DNA of 40,219 bases from assembly GCF_029360585.1 (NCBI RefSeq), contig NZ_JAQZSJ010000017.1, positions 87,781 through 127,999 on the forward strand, given 5' to 3'. The DNA is from Cohnella caldifontis. GTDB taxonomy: Bacteria; Bacillota; Bacilli; Paenibacillales; Paenibacillaceae. The translations under genes and the position numbers were made by a program. The notes under the pieces are model-generated. The model saw only the letters and a list, made by a program, of their open reading frames with translations, was not told the origin of the DNA and did no database searches. Every line of letters begins with the position of its first letter. Within the stretch, counting starts at the first letter, position 1. Positions 1-8,115 of the stretch are shown here, one piece after another.

Positions 1-200
1 AAAAGCCAGGCCTCGACATCACCGAAAAGTTATAAATTCCGATAGGTTAAAAAAGCCAGGCCTCGACATCCCCGAAAAGTTATAAATTCCGATAGGTTAA
101 AAAAGCCAGGCCTCGACATCCCCGAAAAGTTATAAATTCCGATAGGTTAAAAAAGCCAGGCCTCGACATCACCGAAAAGTTATAAATTCCGATAGGTTAA
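1..200. repeat. 50-bp tandem repeat array, four full units
   Basis: Four head-to-tail copies of a 50-base unit occupy 1-50, 51-100, 101-150 and 151-200. They are identical except at unit position 21, which is A in units 1 and 4 and C in units 2 and 3. A fifth partial copy starts at 201 and runs into a terminator hairpin. The first 17 bases of each unit match the left arm and loop of that hairpin. There are no unique spacers, so this is not a CRISPR array. The array begins at the window edge, so more copies may lie to the left. Confidence 0.97.
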
Positions 201-202
201 GA

Positions 203-227
203 AAGCCAGGCCTCGACGGCCTGGCTT
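203..227 (-). terminator. Stem-loop terminator of the 51-aa peptide gene
   Basis: AAGCCAGGCC (203-212), loop TCGAC, GGCCTGGCTT (218-227) make a perfect 10-bp stem. Read on the minus strand it is followed by TTCTTAA, a weak U-tract. It lies 19 bases past the stop of the small gene at 247-402. A nearly identical hairpin follows potD at 13985-14011. Confidence 0.75.
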
Positions 228-246
228 CGTTCTGTCTGTGCGGCAA

Positions 247-402
247 TCAAGAGGCGGCGGAATATCTTCTTTTCCAGTTCAAGTAACCCATCGCCAACAA
301 GCCTGCCGCTGCGCCGATTTCATACCCGACTGCGTGGTAACCGAACAGCCCTCCGATGCTTCCGCCCAACAGTACGCATGCTCCCATAACGATTCCTGCC
401 AT
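247..402 (-). CDS. Small glycine-rich membrane peptide, 51 aa
   Basis: A 51-codon frame on the minus strand starts with ATG at 402-400, preceded by AAAAGGAGAGG at good spacing, and ends in TGA at 247. The peptide starts MAGIVMGACVLLGG and has a glycine-rich hydrophobic stretch (GGSIGGLFG), a second hydrophobic stretch (IGAAAGLLAMGYL) and a basic tail (WKRRY). This suggests a one- or two-helix membrane peptide with glycine-zipper packing. A terminator follows directly. No family is recognised. The strong ribosome site, clean termination and hydrophobic pattern argue that it is real. An 86-aa frame on the opposite strand is judged a shadow. Confidence 0.6.
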   Translation of the reverse strand: MAGIVMGACVLLGGSIGGLFGYHAVGYEIGAAAGLLAMGYLNWKRRYSAAS

Positions 403-578
403 ATCCGAACCTCTCCTTTTCTCGTTCCTTGTGATGTCTTTATTGTAACGGGGACCGAGGGGGCCGGATCAGTATCGAATATCAGGAATCGGGGATGACA
501 TTTGTCACCGGAACGGCATGGCGACTATCAGTCTCAAGCTTCGGGGGATTCCCTTGTAGTCCGCACGGTTGACGGACA

Positions 579-1178
579 TCACGATCCCGTCCCGTAGACG
601 AAACGCTCCAACTGCTCGATCTTCCCGTCGGTTAGCGGTCCGCTGTTATCGAAATACAAGACAGAGCCGTCCGGAAGATTCCACTTCACTTCCCGGTCCG
701 CGAGGAGCGAACGGCTGAATTCGTCCCAATGCTCCAGCTTCCACGCATCCAGCGCGGAGCCCCGATCCCGGATGCGTTCGAGGTACGCGTCGGCGTCCTT
801 CAGCGTCACCACCACCGCCTTCACGTCCACGTCCCGCGCGGAGGCGCCGATGCGCGACAACTCCGACTCCAGCCAGCCGGGGTCCCAGATCTCCCGGGTA
901 AATGGGCCGACGACGATGGCGTCCGTTCCGATGTCCACGTTCTCCAGCGCCGCGTCCATCGTCAGGCGGTAACCTAAGTCCCGGCATAGGGACTTGTATA
1001 CGGGCGAATCCCGGTCGGCCGGATCGAGTCCGGACAACGTCATGATCGCTTCCGACGCGGGGCGCGACAGCGTATCCATGTCGAACAAGGCCGCGCCCCT
1101 TCTGCCGGCGAGCGCTTTGGCCAACGTCGTTTTCCCCGCTCCCGCTCCTCCGACGAAGAAAACCAGTTTCCCCCGCAT
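579..1178 (-). CDS. P-loop kinase-like ATP-binding protein
   Basis: This 199-aa protein starts MRGKLVFFVGGAGAGKTT. The Walker A motif GGAGAGKTT lies at about residues 10-18, within the N-terminal beta strand and loop of small P-loop kinases (AAA_33, shikimate/zeta-kinase type). A following FDMDTLSRP segment fits the acceptor-side region of such kinases. The rest is helical, with no second domain. The start at 1178 has GGGAGG eight bases upstream. It lies 56 bases downstream of the MATE gene on the same strand and may be cotranscribed with it. The substrate cannot be read from the sequence; small-molecule phosphorylation is only a family-level guess. Confidence 0.8.
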   Translation of the reverse strand: MRGKLVFFVGGAGAGKTTLAKALAGRRGAALFDMDTLSRPASEAIMTLSGLDPADRDSPVYKSLCRDLGYRLTMDAALENVDIGTDAIVVGPFTREIWDPGWLESELSRIGASARDVDVKAVVVTLKDADAYLERIRDRGSALDAWKLEHWDEFSRSLLADREVKWNLPDGSVLYFDNSGPLTDGKIEQLERFVYGTGS

Positions 1179-1234
1179 TGACCCTACCTCCCCGCCGTCG
1201 TTTTCCCCTCGGTTATTTCACGTTCGCACGATCG

Positions 1235-2587
1235 CTAAGCGTGGGCGGATTCCTTAATCGTCACCGAGTTCCAATCGGTCCGATAATATCGGATCATGAC
1301 GGTCAAGCCCAGCAGCATCAGGAACGAATACAGCGCCAGCCAAGCCCCGACGCTGCCCCAGTCCAGGACGGATACGAACAGGTAAGTCGCCGGAATGAAG
1401 TACAGCAAGTTCAGTACCATCGAAGCCCGCATGAGGAACGTCGTATCCCCCGTCCCCCGCAGCCCGCCCGCGTAAAAATTGAAGAACCCGTCGAACAGCT
1501 GCAAATAGGCGGAGATCATGATCAAATGTGCGGCCAGTTCGTACACTTCCTTATCGTCCGTGTACAATCGCGCGATGGGGACCGACCAGATCAGCTCCGC
1601 CGTTCCGAGCAACAGAAGGAAAATCGTACCCAGAATGGCCGCGTCGGTTCCCGCCCTGCGGGCCAGCCGGGGCTGCCCCCGCCCGATCTCCTGCCCGACC
1701 AGGATCGTCGCGGTCGATCCGAACGCGAACGCCGGCATGAATCCGAACGACATGATATTGAGAGCGACTTCGTTCGCGGCCAGCGCCCGATCGCCGAGCC
1801 GGGCGACGAACATCGTGAAGACGTACATGGACACGCTCATCGAAAATTCCATGATGCCGAGCTTGCCGCTTTCCTGGAAGATCAGCCGCATCTCCGAGAC
1901 CACCCGCCCCGGCAGCCGGCGGGTGCCGAATTTCCGATGCATCAGTCCCCAGAAAACGAGCAGGCACGCCAACAATTGAACGGCTTCCCCGATCAGGAAC
2001 GCGTAGCCCGCGCCCATGAGGCCCAGCTTCGGCAATCCCCAGTGCCCGTACGCCAAGCCATATGTCAGTACAAGCATGAGCACGTTGCCGATGATCGACA
2101 CGATCATCGAAATCCGGGTATCCCCGACGCCGCGGAAGAACCCGTGAAACACGAAGCTGATAATGCCGAATGCCTGCGCGTAGAACCGGAGCTCCAAATA
2201 ATCCGCCCCGGTGCCGATCAGTTCCGACGACGCCCCCGTCAGTTTAAGGATCGAGGAGCTGGCCAGCCACCCGGCCAACGCGATGAACGCCCCTACCCCC
2301 AAGCTCATCAGCAGAGCCGCGTACATGCGCCTAAGCCCTTTGTCCATGTCGTTCGATCCGTAGTTTTGCGCGACCAAATAATTGACCGTATGGCCGATGC
2401 CGGAGAACAACGCGAACGCGTTATACATGATGATGTTCGAAACGCCGACTACGGCGATGATCAGGAACCCCAGATCGCCGACCATGATGAGCAGAATCGT
2501 GCCCGTCACCGTCTGCGTGGCAAACGCGAACAAGGACGGCAGCCCGAGCAGCGCGATCCGCTTCCATTTCCCCAATAAATCTTTCAT
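1235..2587 (-). CDS. MATE family multidrug exporter
   Basis: This 450-aa integral membrane protein shows about 12 hydrophobic segments in two similar halves, as in Na+/H+-coupled MATE antiporters. Family features include the N-terminal LLGLPSLFAFATQTVTGT helix, the NYLVAQNYG segment of the first half, and the matching ATILVGQEIGRG segment of the second (about residues 270-281). MATE proteins export cationic drugs or metabolites across the cytoplasmic membrane. The ATG at 2587 has a weak AAGGAA site. A TTGACA/CACAAT promoter lies just upstream. The P-loop gene follows on the same strand. The transported substrate is unknown. Confidence 0.93.
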   Translation of the reverse strand: MKDLLGKWKRIALLGLPSLFAFATQTVTGTILLIMVGDLGFLIIAVVGVSNIIMYNAFALFSGIGHTVNYLVAQNYGSNDMDKGLRRMYAALLMSLGVGAFIALAGWLASSSILKLTGASSELIGTGADYLELRFYAQAFGIISFVFHGFFRGVGDTRISMIVSIIGNVLMLVLTYGLAYGHWGLPKLGLMGAGYAFLIGEAVQLLACLLVFWGLMHRKFGTRRLPGRVVSEMRLIFQESGKLGIMEFSMSVSMYVFTMFVARLGDRALAANEVALNIMSFGFMPAFAFGSTATILVGQEIGRGQPRLARRAGTDAAILGTIFLLLLGTAELIWSVPIARLYTDDKEVYELAAHLIMISAYLQLFDGFFNFYAGGLRGTGDTTFLMRASMVLNLLYFIPATYLFVSVLDWGSVGAWLALYSFLMLLGLTVMIRYYRTDWNSVTIKESAHA

Positions 2588-2623
2588 ATGCGAATAATTC
2601 CTTTGCTGTCTGGATTTCTCCCC

Positions 2624-2652
2624 ATTGTGGAAGATCGGTGCCGCTCTGTCAA
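2624..2652 (-). promoter_or_regulatory. Sigma-A promoter for the MATE gene
   Basis: On the minus strand there is TTGACA (2652-2647), a 17-base spacer and CACAAT (2629-2624). The -10 box is 37 bases from the MATE start codon. The -35 is a perfect consensus and the -10 matches at four of six positions. Confidence 0.65.
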
Positions 2653-2740
2653 CGGACCGCCGGGGAAAACGTTTTTCTCCGGACTTCGCGCTTCTTTCGA
2701 AAGACCCAAAAAAAGTGGAATAATACCTAATGGCCGTTAC

Positions 2741-2786
2741 CTTATGCGCTTACATTTCCACTTCTATAATTATGATTGCGTTTACA
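2741..2786 (+). promoter_or_regulatory. Promoter -10 box and two cre-like (CcpA) sites
   Basis: TATAAT at 2765-2770 is a perfect -10 box for the sugar ABC operon; the -35 region is weak (TTATGC at 2742). TGATTGCGTTTACA at 2773-2786 matches the cre consensus TGWNANCGNTNWCA at 13 of 14 positions and sits where RNA polymerase initiates. A second, half-perfect site at 2741-2754 ends in GCGCTTACA and covers the -35. Carbon catabolite repression by CcpA is inferred from these matches; a local LacI-family regulator could use the same kind of site. Confidence 0.55.
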
Positions 2787-2804
2787 AAAAAGGGAGGTTC
2801 AGAA

Positions 2805-4217
2805 ATGAAACGGACTTTTGCGGGAATTTCTGCAGTACTTATGATGTCTTCCGTACTCGCCGCCTGCGGCAGCGGAAAATCGGACAACGCCAGCTCGAGC
2901 GGCGATGCCGGAGCCAGCTCCTCGCCTGCCGCGAGCAGCAGCGCGAGCACCAGCTCGGGCGGCAACTCGGGCGCCAAAGTCACCATCAATCTTTGGTCGT
3001 TCACGGATGAGATTCCGAACATGACGGTGAAATATAAGGAGACTCATCCGGACGCGAACGTAGAATTCAAAACGACGATCATCCCGACCACGGACGGCGC
3101 TTATCAGCCGGCGCTCGACCAAGCGCTTGCCGGCGGCGGCAAGGACGCTCCGGACATCTACGCGGCCGAGGCGGCGTTCGTCCTCAAGTACTCGCAAGGC
3201 GACGCATCCGACTACGCGGCGAATTACGCCGACCTGGGCCTGACCGACCAAATGGTACAGGACGCCGGCATCGCCCAATACTCGGTCGACATCGGCTCCA
3301 AAGAAGGCTCGCTGAAAGCCCTCGGCTACCAAGCCACCGGCGGCGCCTTCATCTATCGCCGCTCGATCGCCAAAGACGTGTTCGGCACGGACGATCCCGC
3401 GACCATCAAGAACGAAGTCGGTCCCGGATGGGATAAGTTCTTCGAAGCAGCCGCGAAGCTGAAAGCGAAAGGCTACGGCATCGTGTCCGGCGACGGCGAT
3501 ATTTGGCACCCGATCGAGAACAGCTCCGACAAAGGCTGGATCGTAGACGGCAAGCTGCATATCGATCCGAAGCGCGAACAGTTCCTGGATCTCTCGAAGA
3601 AGCTGAAAGACAACGGCTTCCATAACGACACGCAAGACTGGACGGAAGCTTGGTACGCCGACATGTCCGGCACCGGCAAGCAGCCGATCTTCGGATTCTT
3701 CGGCCCGGCATGGCTCATCAACTACGTCATGAACGGCCAAGTGAAAGACACGAACGGCGACTGGGCCGTCACCGAACCGCCGACCGGCTTCTTCTGGGGC
3801 GGCACCTGGCTGCTCGCCAACAAGAACGTCGAGAAAGACGACGCCAAGAAACAAGCCGTTGCCGACTTCATCAAGTGGGTAACGCTCGACACTTCCGACA
3901 CGGGTCTCCAGTATTTCTGGGCGAACGGCACGATGAAAGCCGGCGAGCCAGGCACGAAGGACAGCGTCGCTTCCTCCGTCGTCATGCAGAAATCGAACGG
4001 CGAAGTCCCGCTGCTCGGCGGCCAGAACATGTTCGACGTGTTCGTTCCGGCTAACGCCAACGCTACGGGCAAAAACCTGACCCAGTACGACGAAACGATC
4101 AACCAAATCTGGCGCGCTCAAGTACGCGAATACACAGCGGGCAACAAGAGCCGTGACCAAGCGATCGCGGACTTCAAATCGCAAGTCAAAGACCAGCTCG
4201 GTATCGATAGCGAATAA
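2805..4217 (+). CDS. Sugar ABC transporter substrate-binding lipoprotein
   Basis: This 470-aa extracytoplasmic binding protein of the CUT1 class captures a sugar or oligosaccharide and delivers it to the two permeases that follow. The signal peptide MKRTFAGISAVLMMSSVLAAC carries the lipobox LAAC, with lipidated Cys21, then a Ser/Ala/Gly-rich linker and a type 1 binding fold (VTINLWSFTDEIPNM onward). The start at 2805 was chosen over an in-frame ATG at 2730 because GGGAGG lies seven bases upstream and the signal peptide begins there. No ATPase is encoded nearby, so a shared MsmX-type ATPase probably drives import. The sugar is not identifiable. Confidence 0.92.
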   Translation: MKRTFAGISAVLMMSSVLAACGSGKSDNASSSGDAGASSSPAASSSASTSSGGNSGAKVTINLWSFTDEIPNMTVKYKETHPDANVEFKTTIIPTTDGAYQPALDQALAGGGKDAPDIYAAEAAFVLKYSQGDASDYAANYADLGLTDQMVQDAGIAQYSVDIGSKEGSLKALGYQATGGAFIYRRSIAKDVFGTDDPATIKNEVGPGWDKFFEAAAKLKAKGYGIVSGDGDIWHPIENSSDKGWIVDGKLHIDPKREQFLDLSKKLKDNGFHNDTQDWTEAWYADMSGTGKQPIFGFFGPAWLINYVMNGQVKDTNGDWAVTEPPTGFFWGGTWLLANKNVEKDDAKKQAVADFIKWVTLDTSDTGLQYFWANGTMKAGEPGTKDSVASSVVMQKSNGEVPLLGGQNMFDVFVPANANATGKNLTQYDETINQIWRAQVREYTAGNKSRDQAIADFKSQVKDQLGIDSE

Positions 4218-4227
4218 GAAGACGCCG

Positions 4228-4257
4228 AAAGGGGCGGGTGATCTTTCCCGCCCCTTT
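4228..4257 (+). terminator. Intercistronic hairpin after the binding protein
   Basis: AAAGGGGCGGG (4228-4238), an 8-base loop and CCCGCCCCTTT (4247-4257) form an 11-bp stem with a short T-run. It sits between the binding-protein and permease genes. In such operons a hairpin here usually stabilises the 5' message and lowers permease output; that role is inferred. Confidence 0.75.
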
Positions 4258-4281
4258 ATATCAATTCATGGGGTGAGAATC

Positions 4282-5250
4282 ATGCGCAGCAAAGGCGTCA
4301 GCTATTCCAAATACGGCTACATCTTCTGTCTTCCCTTCATACTCGCGTTCCTGGTTTTCTCGCTGTATCCCACTGTGTATACAGCAGCCATCGGGTTCAC
4401 GGATATGAAGGGAGTTATCCCGAAATCGATTCATATTTTGGATAACCCGTTCCAGAACTTCAAAGACTTGATTTTCGATAATCCTTCGTTTAAAACATCT
4501 CTGTCCAATACGTTTTTGCTCTGGATTTGGAACTTCATCCCGCAGATCGTCCTCGCGCTCTTGCTTACCGCTTGGTTCACCAACAGGCGCCTCAAAATTC
4601 GGGGACAAGGCGCGTTCAAAATTTTACTTTACATGCCGAATATCATCACGGCGAGTTCGATCGCCGTGCTTTTCAGCTCCTTGTTCGCCTACCCTATGGG
4701 GCCTATAAACAGTCTGTTCGAAATGATGGGTTGGCAGCCGTTCGACTTCCTTCAGGACAAGACAACCACGCGGGGCATCGTGGCGTTCATCCAGTTCTGG
4801 ATGTGGTACGGCAACACCATGATCGTCCTGATCGCGGGCGTGATGGGCATCAGCCCCGATCTATTCGAGTCCGCGCAGATCGACGGCGCGAACGGGACGC
4901 AAACCTTCTTCCGCATCACGTTGCCGAATCTTCGCACGATCATGCTGTTCACGCTCATCACCTCGATGATCGGCGGTCTGCAAATGTTCGATATTCCGCA
5001 GCTCATCACGAGAAACGGGGGCGGACCGGACAACGCGACGCTTACCACGTCCGTCTTCATTTATCAGCAAGCGTTCAGAGGCAGCTATATGTATAATCGC
5101 GCGGCGGCTGCAAGCATGATCATGTTCGTGATCGCAGCGGTGTTGTCCGCTATCGTCTTCTACTTGATGCGCGATCGTTATGCGGCGAAACTCAAGAAAC
5201 AAGAAAAGAAGATCAAAAAAGCTGCGCGGGCAGCGGCAAGGGGGGCGTAA
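4282..5250 (+). CDS. Sugar ABC permease, MalF-like
   Basis: This 322-aa polytopic permease begins MRSKGVSYSKYGYIFCLPFILAF and has about six membrane helices. The EAA coupling loop is present near residues 190-215 (SAQIDGANGTQTFFRITLPNL), which contacts the ATPase. The ATG at 4282 is preferred because GGGGTGAG precedes it; an in-frame start at 4153 would overlap the previous gene and lacks a membrane-protein N-terminus. It pairs with the gene starting four bases after its stop. Confidence 0.92.
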   Translation: MRSKGVSYSKYGYIFCLPFILAFLVFSLYPTVYTAAIGFTDMKGVIPKSIHILDNPFQNFKDLIFDNPSFKTSLSNTFLLWIWNFIPQIVLALLLTAWFTNRRLKIRGQGAFKILLYMPNIITASSIAVLFSSLFAYPMGPINSLFEMMGWQPFDFLQDKTTTRGIVAFIQFWMWYGNTMIVLIAGVMGISPDLFESAQIDGANGTQTFFRITLPNLRTIMLFTLITSMIGGLQMFDIPQLITRNGGGPDNATLTTSVFIYQQAFRGSYMYNRAAAASMIMFVIAAVLSAIVFYLMRDRYAAKLKKQEKKIKKAARAAARGA

Positions 5251-5253
5251 CGC

Positions 5254-6108
5254 ATGGCGAACATCAAGACAAGCAGCAACGTCTCCCGGGGATTCAACAA
5301 GACGGTGATTTATGTCGTCTGCATCGTACTAGCCCTGCTCAGCATCATGCCGTTTTTGATCATGTTCGTCAACGCCACGCGTTCCACGCCGGAAATCCAA
5401 AGCGGTCTCTCGCTCATTCCGTCGGTACATCTATCGACGAACTGGGACGTCCTGGTGGGCAAAACCTTCTCCCCCTTCAAAGGGCTACTGAACTCGTTCA
5501 TTGTCTCCGCCGGAGCGACCCTATGCGCCATTTATTTTTCTTCACTGACCGCGTACGGGCTCATGGCGTACAACTGGAAAATGCGCCAGCCTTTCTTCAC
5601 GTTCATCATGTGCGTCATGATGATTCCCGCGCAAGCCAGCTCTATCGGTTTTTATCAGTTCATGTACAAGTTGCATTGGACGAACAGCTTCCTGCCGCTG
5701 ATTCTGCCCGCGATCGCAGCGCCGGCCGTCGTGTTCTTCATGCGGCAATACCTGCTCGCCACGCTGTCGATGGAGATCGTGGAGGCGGCACGTATCGACG
5801 GATCGGGCGAATACGCCACTTTCAACCGCATCATCCTGCCGATGATGATGCCTGCGCTCGCGACGCAAGCCATCTTCATCTTCGTGTCCACCTGGAACAA
5901 CCTGTTCCTGCCGCTGATTCTGCTAACGGACAAGAGCAAGTATACGCTGCCGATCATGGTCAGCTTGCTGCGCGGCGACGCTTACCGAACGGAGTTCGGC
6001 TCGATTTACCTGGGCTTGTCGCTGACCGTGCTGCCGCTGTTCGTGATTTACTTCCTGCTGTCGCGGTACATCATCGCGGGCGTGGCGCTCGGCGGAGTGA
6101 AAGAGTAA
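5254..6108 (+). CDS. Sugar ABC permease, MalG-like
   Basis: This 284-aa second permease subunit of the CUT1 importer has six hydrophobic segments. Its EAA loop (VEAARIDGSGEYATFNRIILPMMMPAL) lies near residues 170-197, and the C-terminus ends GVALGGVKE, typical of the family. It starts three bases after the preceding stop, with an AAGGGGGG site inside the previous gene, which indicates translational coupling. A terminator follows at 6140-6164. Confidence 0.93.
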   Translation: MANIKTSSNVSRGFNKTVIYVVCIVLALLSIMPFLIMFVNATRSTPEIQSGLSLIPSVHLSTNWDVLVGKTFSPFKGLLNSFIVSAGATLCAIYFSSLTAYGLMAYNWKMRQPFFTFIMCVMMIPAQASSIGFYQFMYKLHWTNSFLPLILPAIAAPAVVFFMRQYLLATLSMEIVEAARIDGSGEYATFNRIILPMMMPALATQAIFIFVSTWNNLFLPLILLTDKSKYTLPIMVSLLRGDAYRTEFGSIYLGLSLTVLPLFVIYFLLSRYIIAGVALGGVKE

Positions 6109-6139
6109 CGGTTCAAGGCACGATTCAACGAATACGCAA

Positions 6140-6164
6140 GGGGCCATCCATGACGGATGGCCTC
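6140..6164 (+). terminator. Terminator of the first sugar ABC operon
   Basis: GGGGCCATCC (6140-6149), loop ATGAC and GGATGGCCTC (6155-6164, one G-T pair) are followed by TTCTCTTACTC. It lies between convergent genes and may act in both directions, but the T-rich tail favours the plus strand. Confidence 0.8.
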
Positions 6165-6169
6165 TTCTC

Positions 6170-6544
6170 TTACTCATTCGGATACACCTTTTTCAAAAGC
6201 TCGATCGCTTCTTCTATGGTGAGACCAAAGGATTTGTAGTAGGAAGCGTCGCCGGCCATTTGCTTCAGGATCATTTCGTTTCGTATTTGCAGCCTCTGAT
6301 CCGGTGATAAATCGGCTACGAAACAACCTTTCCCCGTGATGGTATGGATCAAGCCGCGACGCTCCAGATCCTCCCAAGCTTTCTTGACGGTGATGACGCT
6401 GATGCGTAGCTCCTGTGCCGCTTGCCGGATCGGCGGCAGACAGTAACCGGTTTCGAGTTCGCCTTTCAGAATCTGGGCGCTGATCTGCTCGAAGAGCTGC
6501 TGATAAATCGGTTTTTCGGATGTGCTTGAAATCGCGATGTTCAT
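6170..6544 (-). CDS. GntR family (YtrA subfamily) transcriptional regulator
   Basis: This 124-aa protein has a winged-helix GntR domain at about residues 8-75 (KPIYQQLFEQISAQI, then LPPIRQAAQELRISVITVKKAW) and a short C-terminal tail without an effector domain, as in YtrA-type repressors of ABC operons. Its ATG overlaps the stop of the upstream permease gene as ATGA, so it is translated in the same operon. A longer frame beginning at 6646 lies inside the permease gene and is rejected. It probably represses its own operon by binding near the promoter at 8066-8115. Confidence 0.9.
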   Translation of the reverse strand: MNIAISSTSEKPIYQQLFEQISAQILKGELETGYCLPPIRQAAQELRISVITVKKAWEDLERRGLIHTITGKGCFVADLSPDQRLQIRNEMILKQMAGDASYYKSFGLTIEEAIELLKKVYPNE

Positions 6545-7197
6545 TGGATTTCCACTTTGAGGAATCGTTTGATCGCCATTCGATAAGCGATGATGGCAAA
6601 TCCGACGAAGATCACGATTCCCGCGATCAGGATGAAAGTCTGCCATACCCTATGCTGGACGTCTGTCCCGTAGAAAAGGTCGGACATCAACGGACTCTGG
6701 ATTCCGAGCCACTGGGCGATTCCGGCGAACAGCATGGCGGCCGCGATGGCCGCGATCGTCGCCCCGCCGAATTTGTAGGCCGTCCTGTAATACATAGGGA
6801 TAAAGACAAGGTTGAAGATCGCCATCATGACAAAACACAATCCCCAGAAGCCCATGTTAGGCGGGTAGAAATAGTAGGTCAGATCCGGGTACAAGCGAAT
6901 CGTGATCAAACCGAAGATCATGGCGGCCACGATATGCAACAATTCAAGGCCGGCGATCACGGTTATTCTTGCTTTAACGATGTCTTGTTTCGTGACGGGC
7001 ATCATGGAGGTCATCATCAAGTCGTTATTCACCCTCAACTGGCCGAATACATTCGGTACCGTGATCCAACAAAAATACAAAGGGACGATAAAATAGATCC
7101 AACCGGGAACGAGCATTAAAGCCCCGAACAGAAAAGGCATGACCAGAAACATGAAATGGATGCTCAATTTCAAATCCTTGATGACCAGGTTATACAT
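6541..7197 (-). CDS. ABC-2 type transporter permease
   Basis: This 218-aa membrane protein has about six hydrophobic segments and starts MYNLVIKDLKLSIHFMFLVMPF. The pattern of a short cytoplasmic N-terminus, a polar NNDLMMTSMMPVTKQDIVKAR loop and paired helices matches ABC-2 permeases (ABC2_membrane_5 type). It overlaps the ATPase gene by 8 bases and the GntR gene by 4 bases. With the ATPase it would form an exporter, perhaps of a peptide antibiotic or lipid-active compound; the substrate is unknown. Confidence 0.85.
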   Translation of the reverse strand: MYNLVIKDLKLSIHFMFLVMPFLFGALMLVPGWIYFIVPLYFCWITVPNVFGQLRVNNDLMMTSMMPVTKQDIVKARITVIAGLELLHIVAAMIFGLITIRLYPDLTYYFYPPNMGFWGLCFVMMAIFNLVFIPMYYRTAYKFGGATIAAIAAAMLFAGIAQWLGIQSPLMSDLFYGTDVQHRVWQTFILIAGIVIFVGFAIIAYRMAIKRFLKVEIQ

Positions 7198-8044
7198 GCA
7201 AATCCTCCTTCTTCGCGAAGTAAATCATGATCTCCTCTAGATTCGGCGTAGCCGTCTGGATGCCGGAAGAAGGATCGTAATCGCCCGCATGGATCAATCC
7301 CGTGAAGCCGAATGAATTCGTTTTATAGGAAATCAACCGCTCCTTTACCTCGTTCAATTGGCTTGCGGTACCGTTCAGCAGGAGATACGATTCCTTGAAC
7401 TCTTCTTTCTCGGCGCTTCGCACGATTTGCCCGTTTTCGATAAAAGTGATGAAATCCGCGCACTTCTCCAGGTCGGAGGTAATATGGGTCGAGAAAAGGA
7501 TGCTGATTTCGCCGTCTGAGACAAGCTGTTGGAAAATCTCCAGCAAATCGTCCCGGGCCACCGGATCCAGCCCGCTTGTCGGTTCGTCGAGGATGAGAAG
7601 CTTCGCCCCATGGGATAAAGCCAAGGCAAGGCTGTATTTGACCTTCATCCCGATCGACAATTCGGCGATTTTTTTGTTTTCATCCAATTTGAATCTTCGC
7701 AGGTAGTCGGAATAGGCGGCATCATCCCAATGCGCATAGAACTTCTTGATCACGCCGGTCAACGTCTTCACTTTGCTCCGAGTATAGAAATCGATGCCGC
7801 CTAAGGCGTATCCGATCCCTTGCTTCAGTTCAAGCTCGTGATCGGCCATGTTCTTGCCCAGAACATAAACCTCGCCGCCATCGATATGAACCATGTTCAA
7901 AATCGACTTGATCGTGGTGGTTTTGCCCGCCCCGTTGGCGCCGATAAAACCCATGATATAGCCCTTTTCCAATTGAAGCGATACATCCTTGAGCTGAAAT
8001 TTTTCATACTTTTTATTCAAATTCCTAACGTCTAAAGCCAGCAT
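7190..8044 (-). CDS. ABC transporter ATP-binding protein
   Basis: This 284-aa ATPase has Walker A GANGAGKTT (about residues 35-43), a signature LSIGMKVKYSLA in place of the canonical LSGGQ, as in YtrB/BcrA-type exporters, and Walker B LLILDEPTSGLD followed by a switch His. It is the first gene of a three-gene operon with permease and GntR regulator. The start has AAGGAGG upstream and a consensus promoter. Confidence 0.93.
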   Translation of the reverse strand: MLALDVRNLNKKYEKFQLKDVSLQLEKGYIMGFIGANGAGKTTTIKSILNMVHIDGGEVYVLGKNMADHELELKQGIGYALGGIDFYTRSKVKTLTGVIKKFYAHWDDAAYSDYLRRFKLDENKKIAELSIGMKVKYSLALALSHGAKLLILDEPTSGLDPVARDDLLEIFQQLVSDGEISILFSTHITSDLEKCADFITFIENGQIVRSAEKEEFKESYLLLNGTASQLNEVKERLISYKTNSFGFTGLIHAGDYDPSSGIQTATPNLEEIMIYFAKKEDLHV

Positions 8045-8065
8045 ATCGAACCTCCTTTAAAAAAA

Positions 8066-8115
8066 TTGTGTATGTCGTGTATGCACAATATAACACGATG
8101 AATATTAGCTGTCAA
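8066..8115 (-). promoter_or_regulatory. Sigma-A promoter and palindromic operator of the GntR-ABC operon
   Basis: On the minus strand there is TTGACA (8115-8110), a 17-base spacer and TATATT (8092-8087), close to the ideal sigma-A promoter. Just downstream, at 8088-8066, lies an imperfect palindrome with arms TTGTGTAT and ATGCACAA separated by seven bases (seven of eight arm pairs match). Its position over the start site suits a repressor, most simply the GntR protein of the same operon. A direct repeat GTGTATG lies inside it. Confidence 0.75.

Noticed and set aside
1..200. Repeat array as a CRISPR
   Set aside because: The 50-base units are contiguous with no variable spacers, and the sequence is half of a terminator hairpin rather than a CRISPR repeat.
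238..498. 86-aa plus-strand reading frame
   Set aside because: It has no ribosome site, low-quality composition, and lies antisense to a better-supported 51-aa gene with a terminator.
1178..2578. 466-aa frame antisense to the MATE gene
   Set aside because: Arg/Gln/His-rich composition typical of an antisense shadow in GC-rich DNA; the MATE protein on the other strand is unmistakable.
2799..4184. 461-aa frame antisense to the sugar-binding protein
   Set aside because: Arg/Val-rich shadow with no domain; the lipoprotein on the plus strand explains the region.
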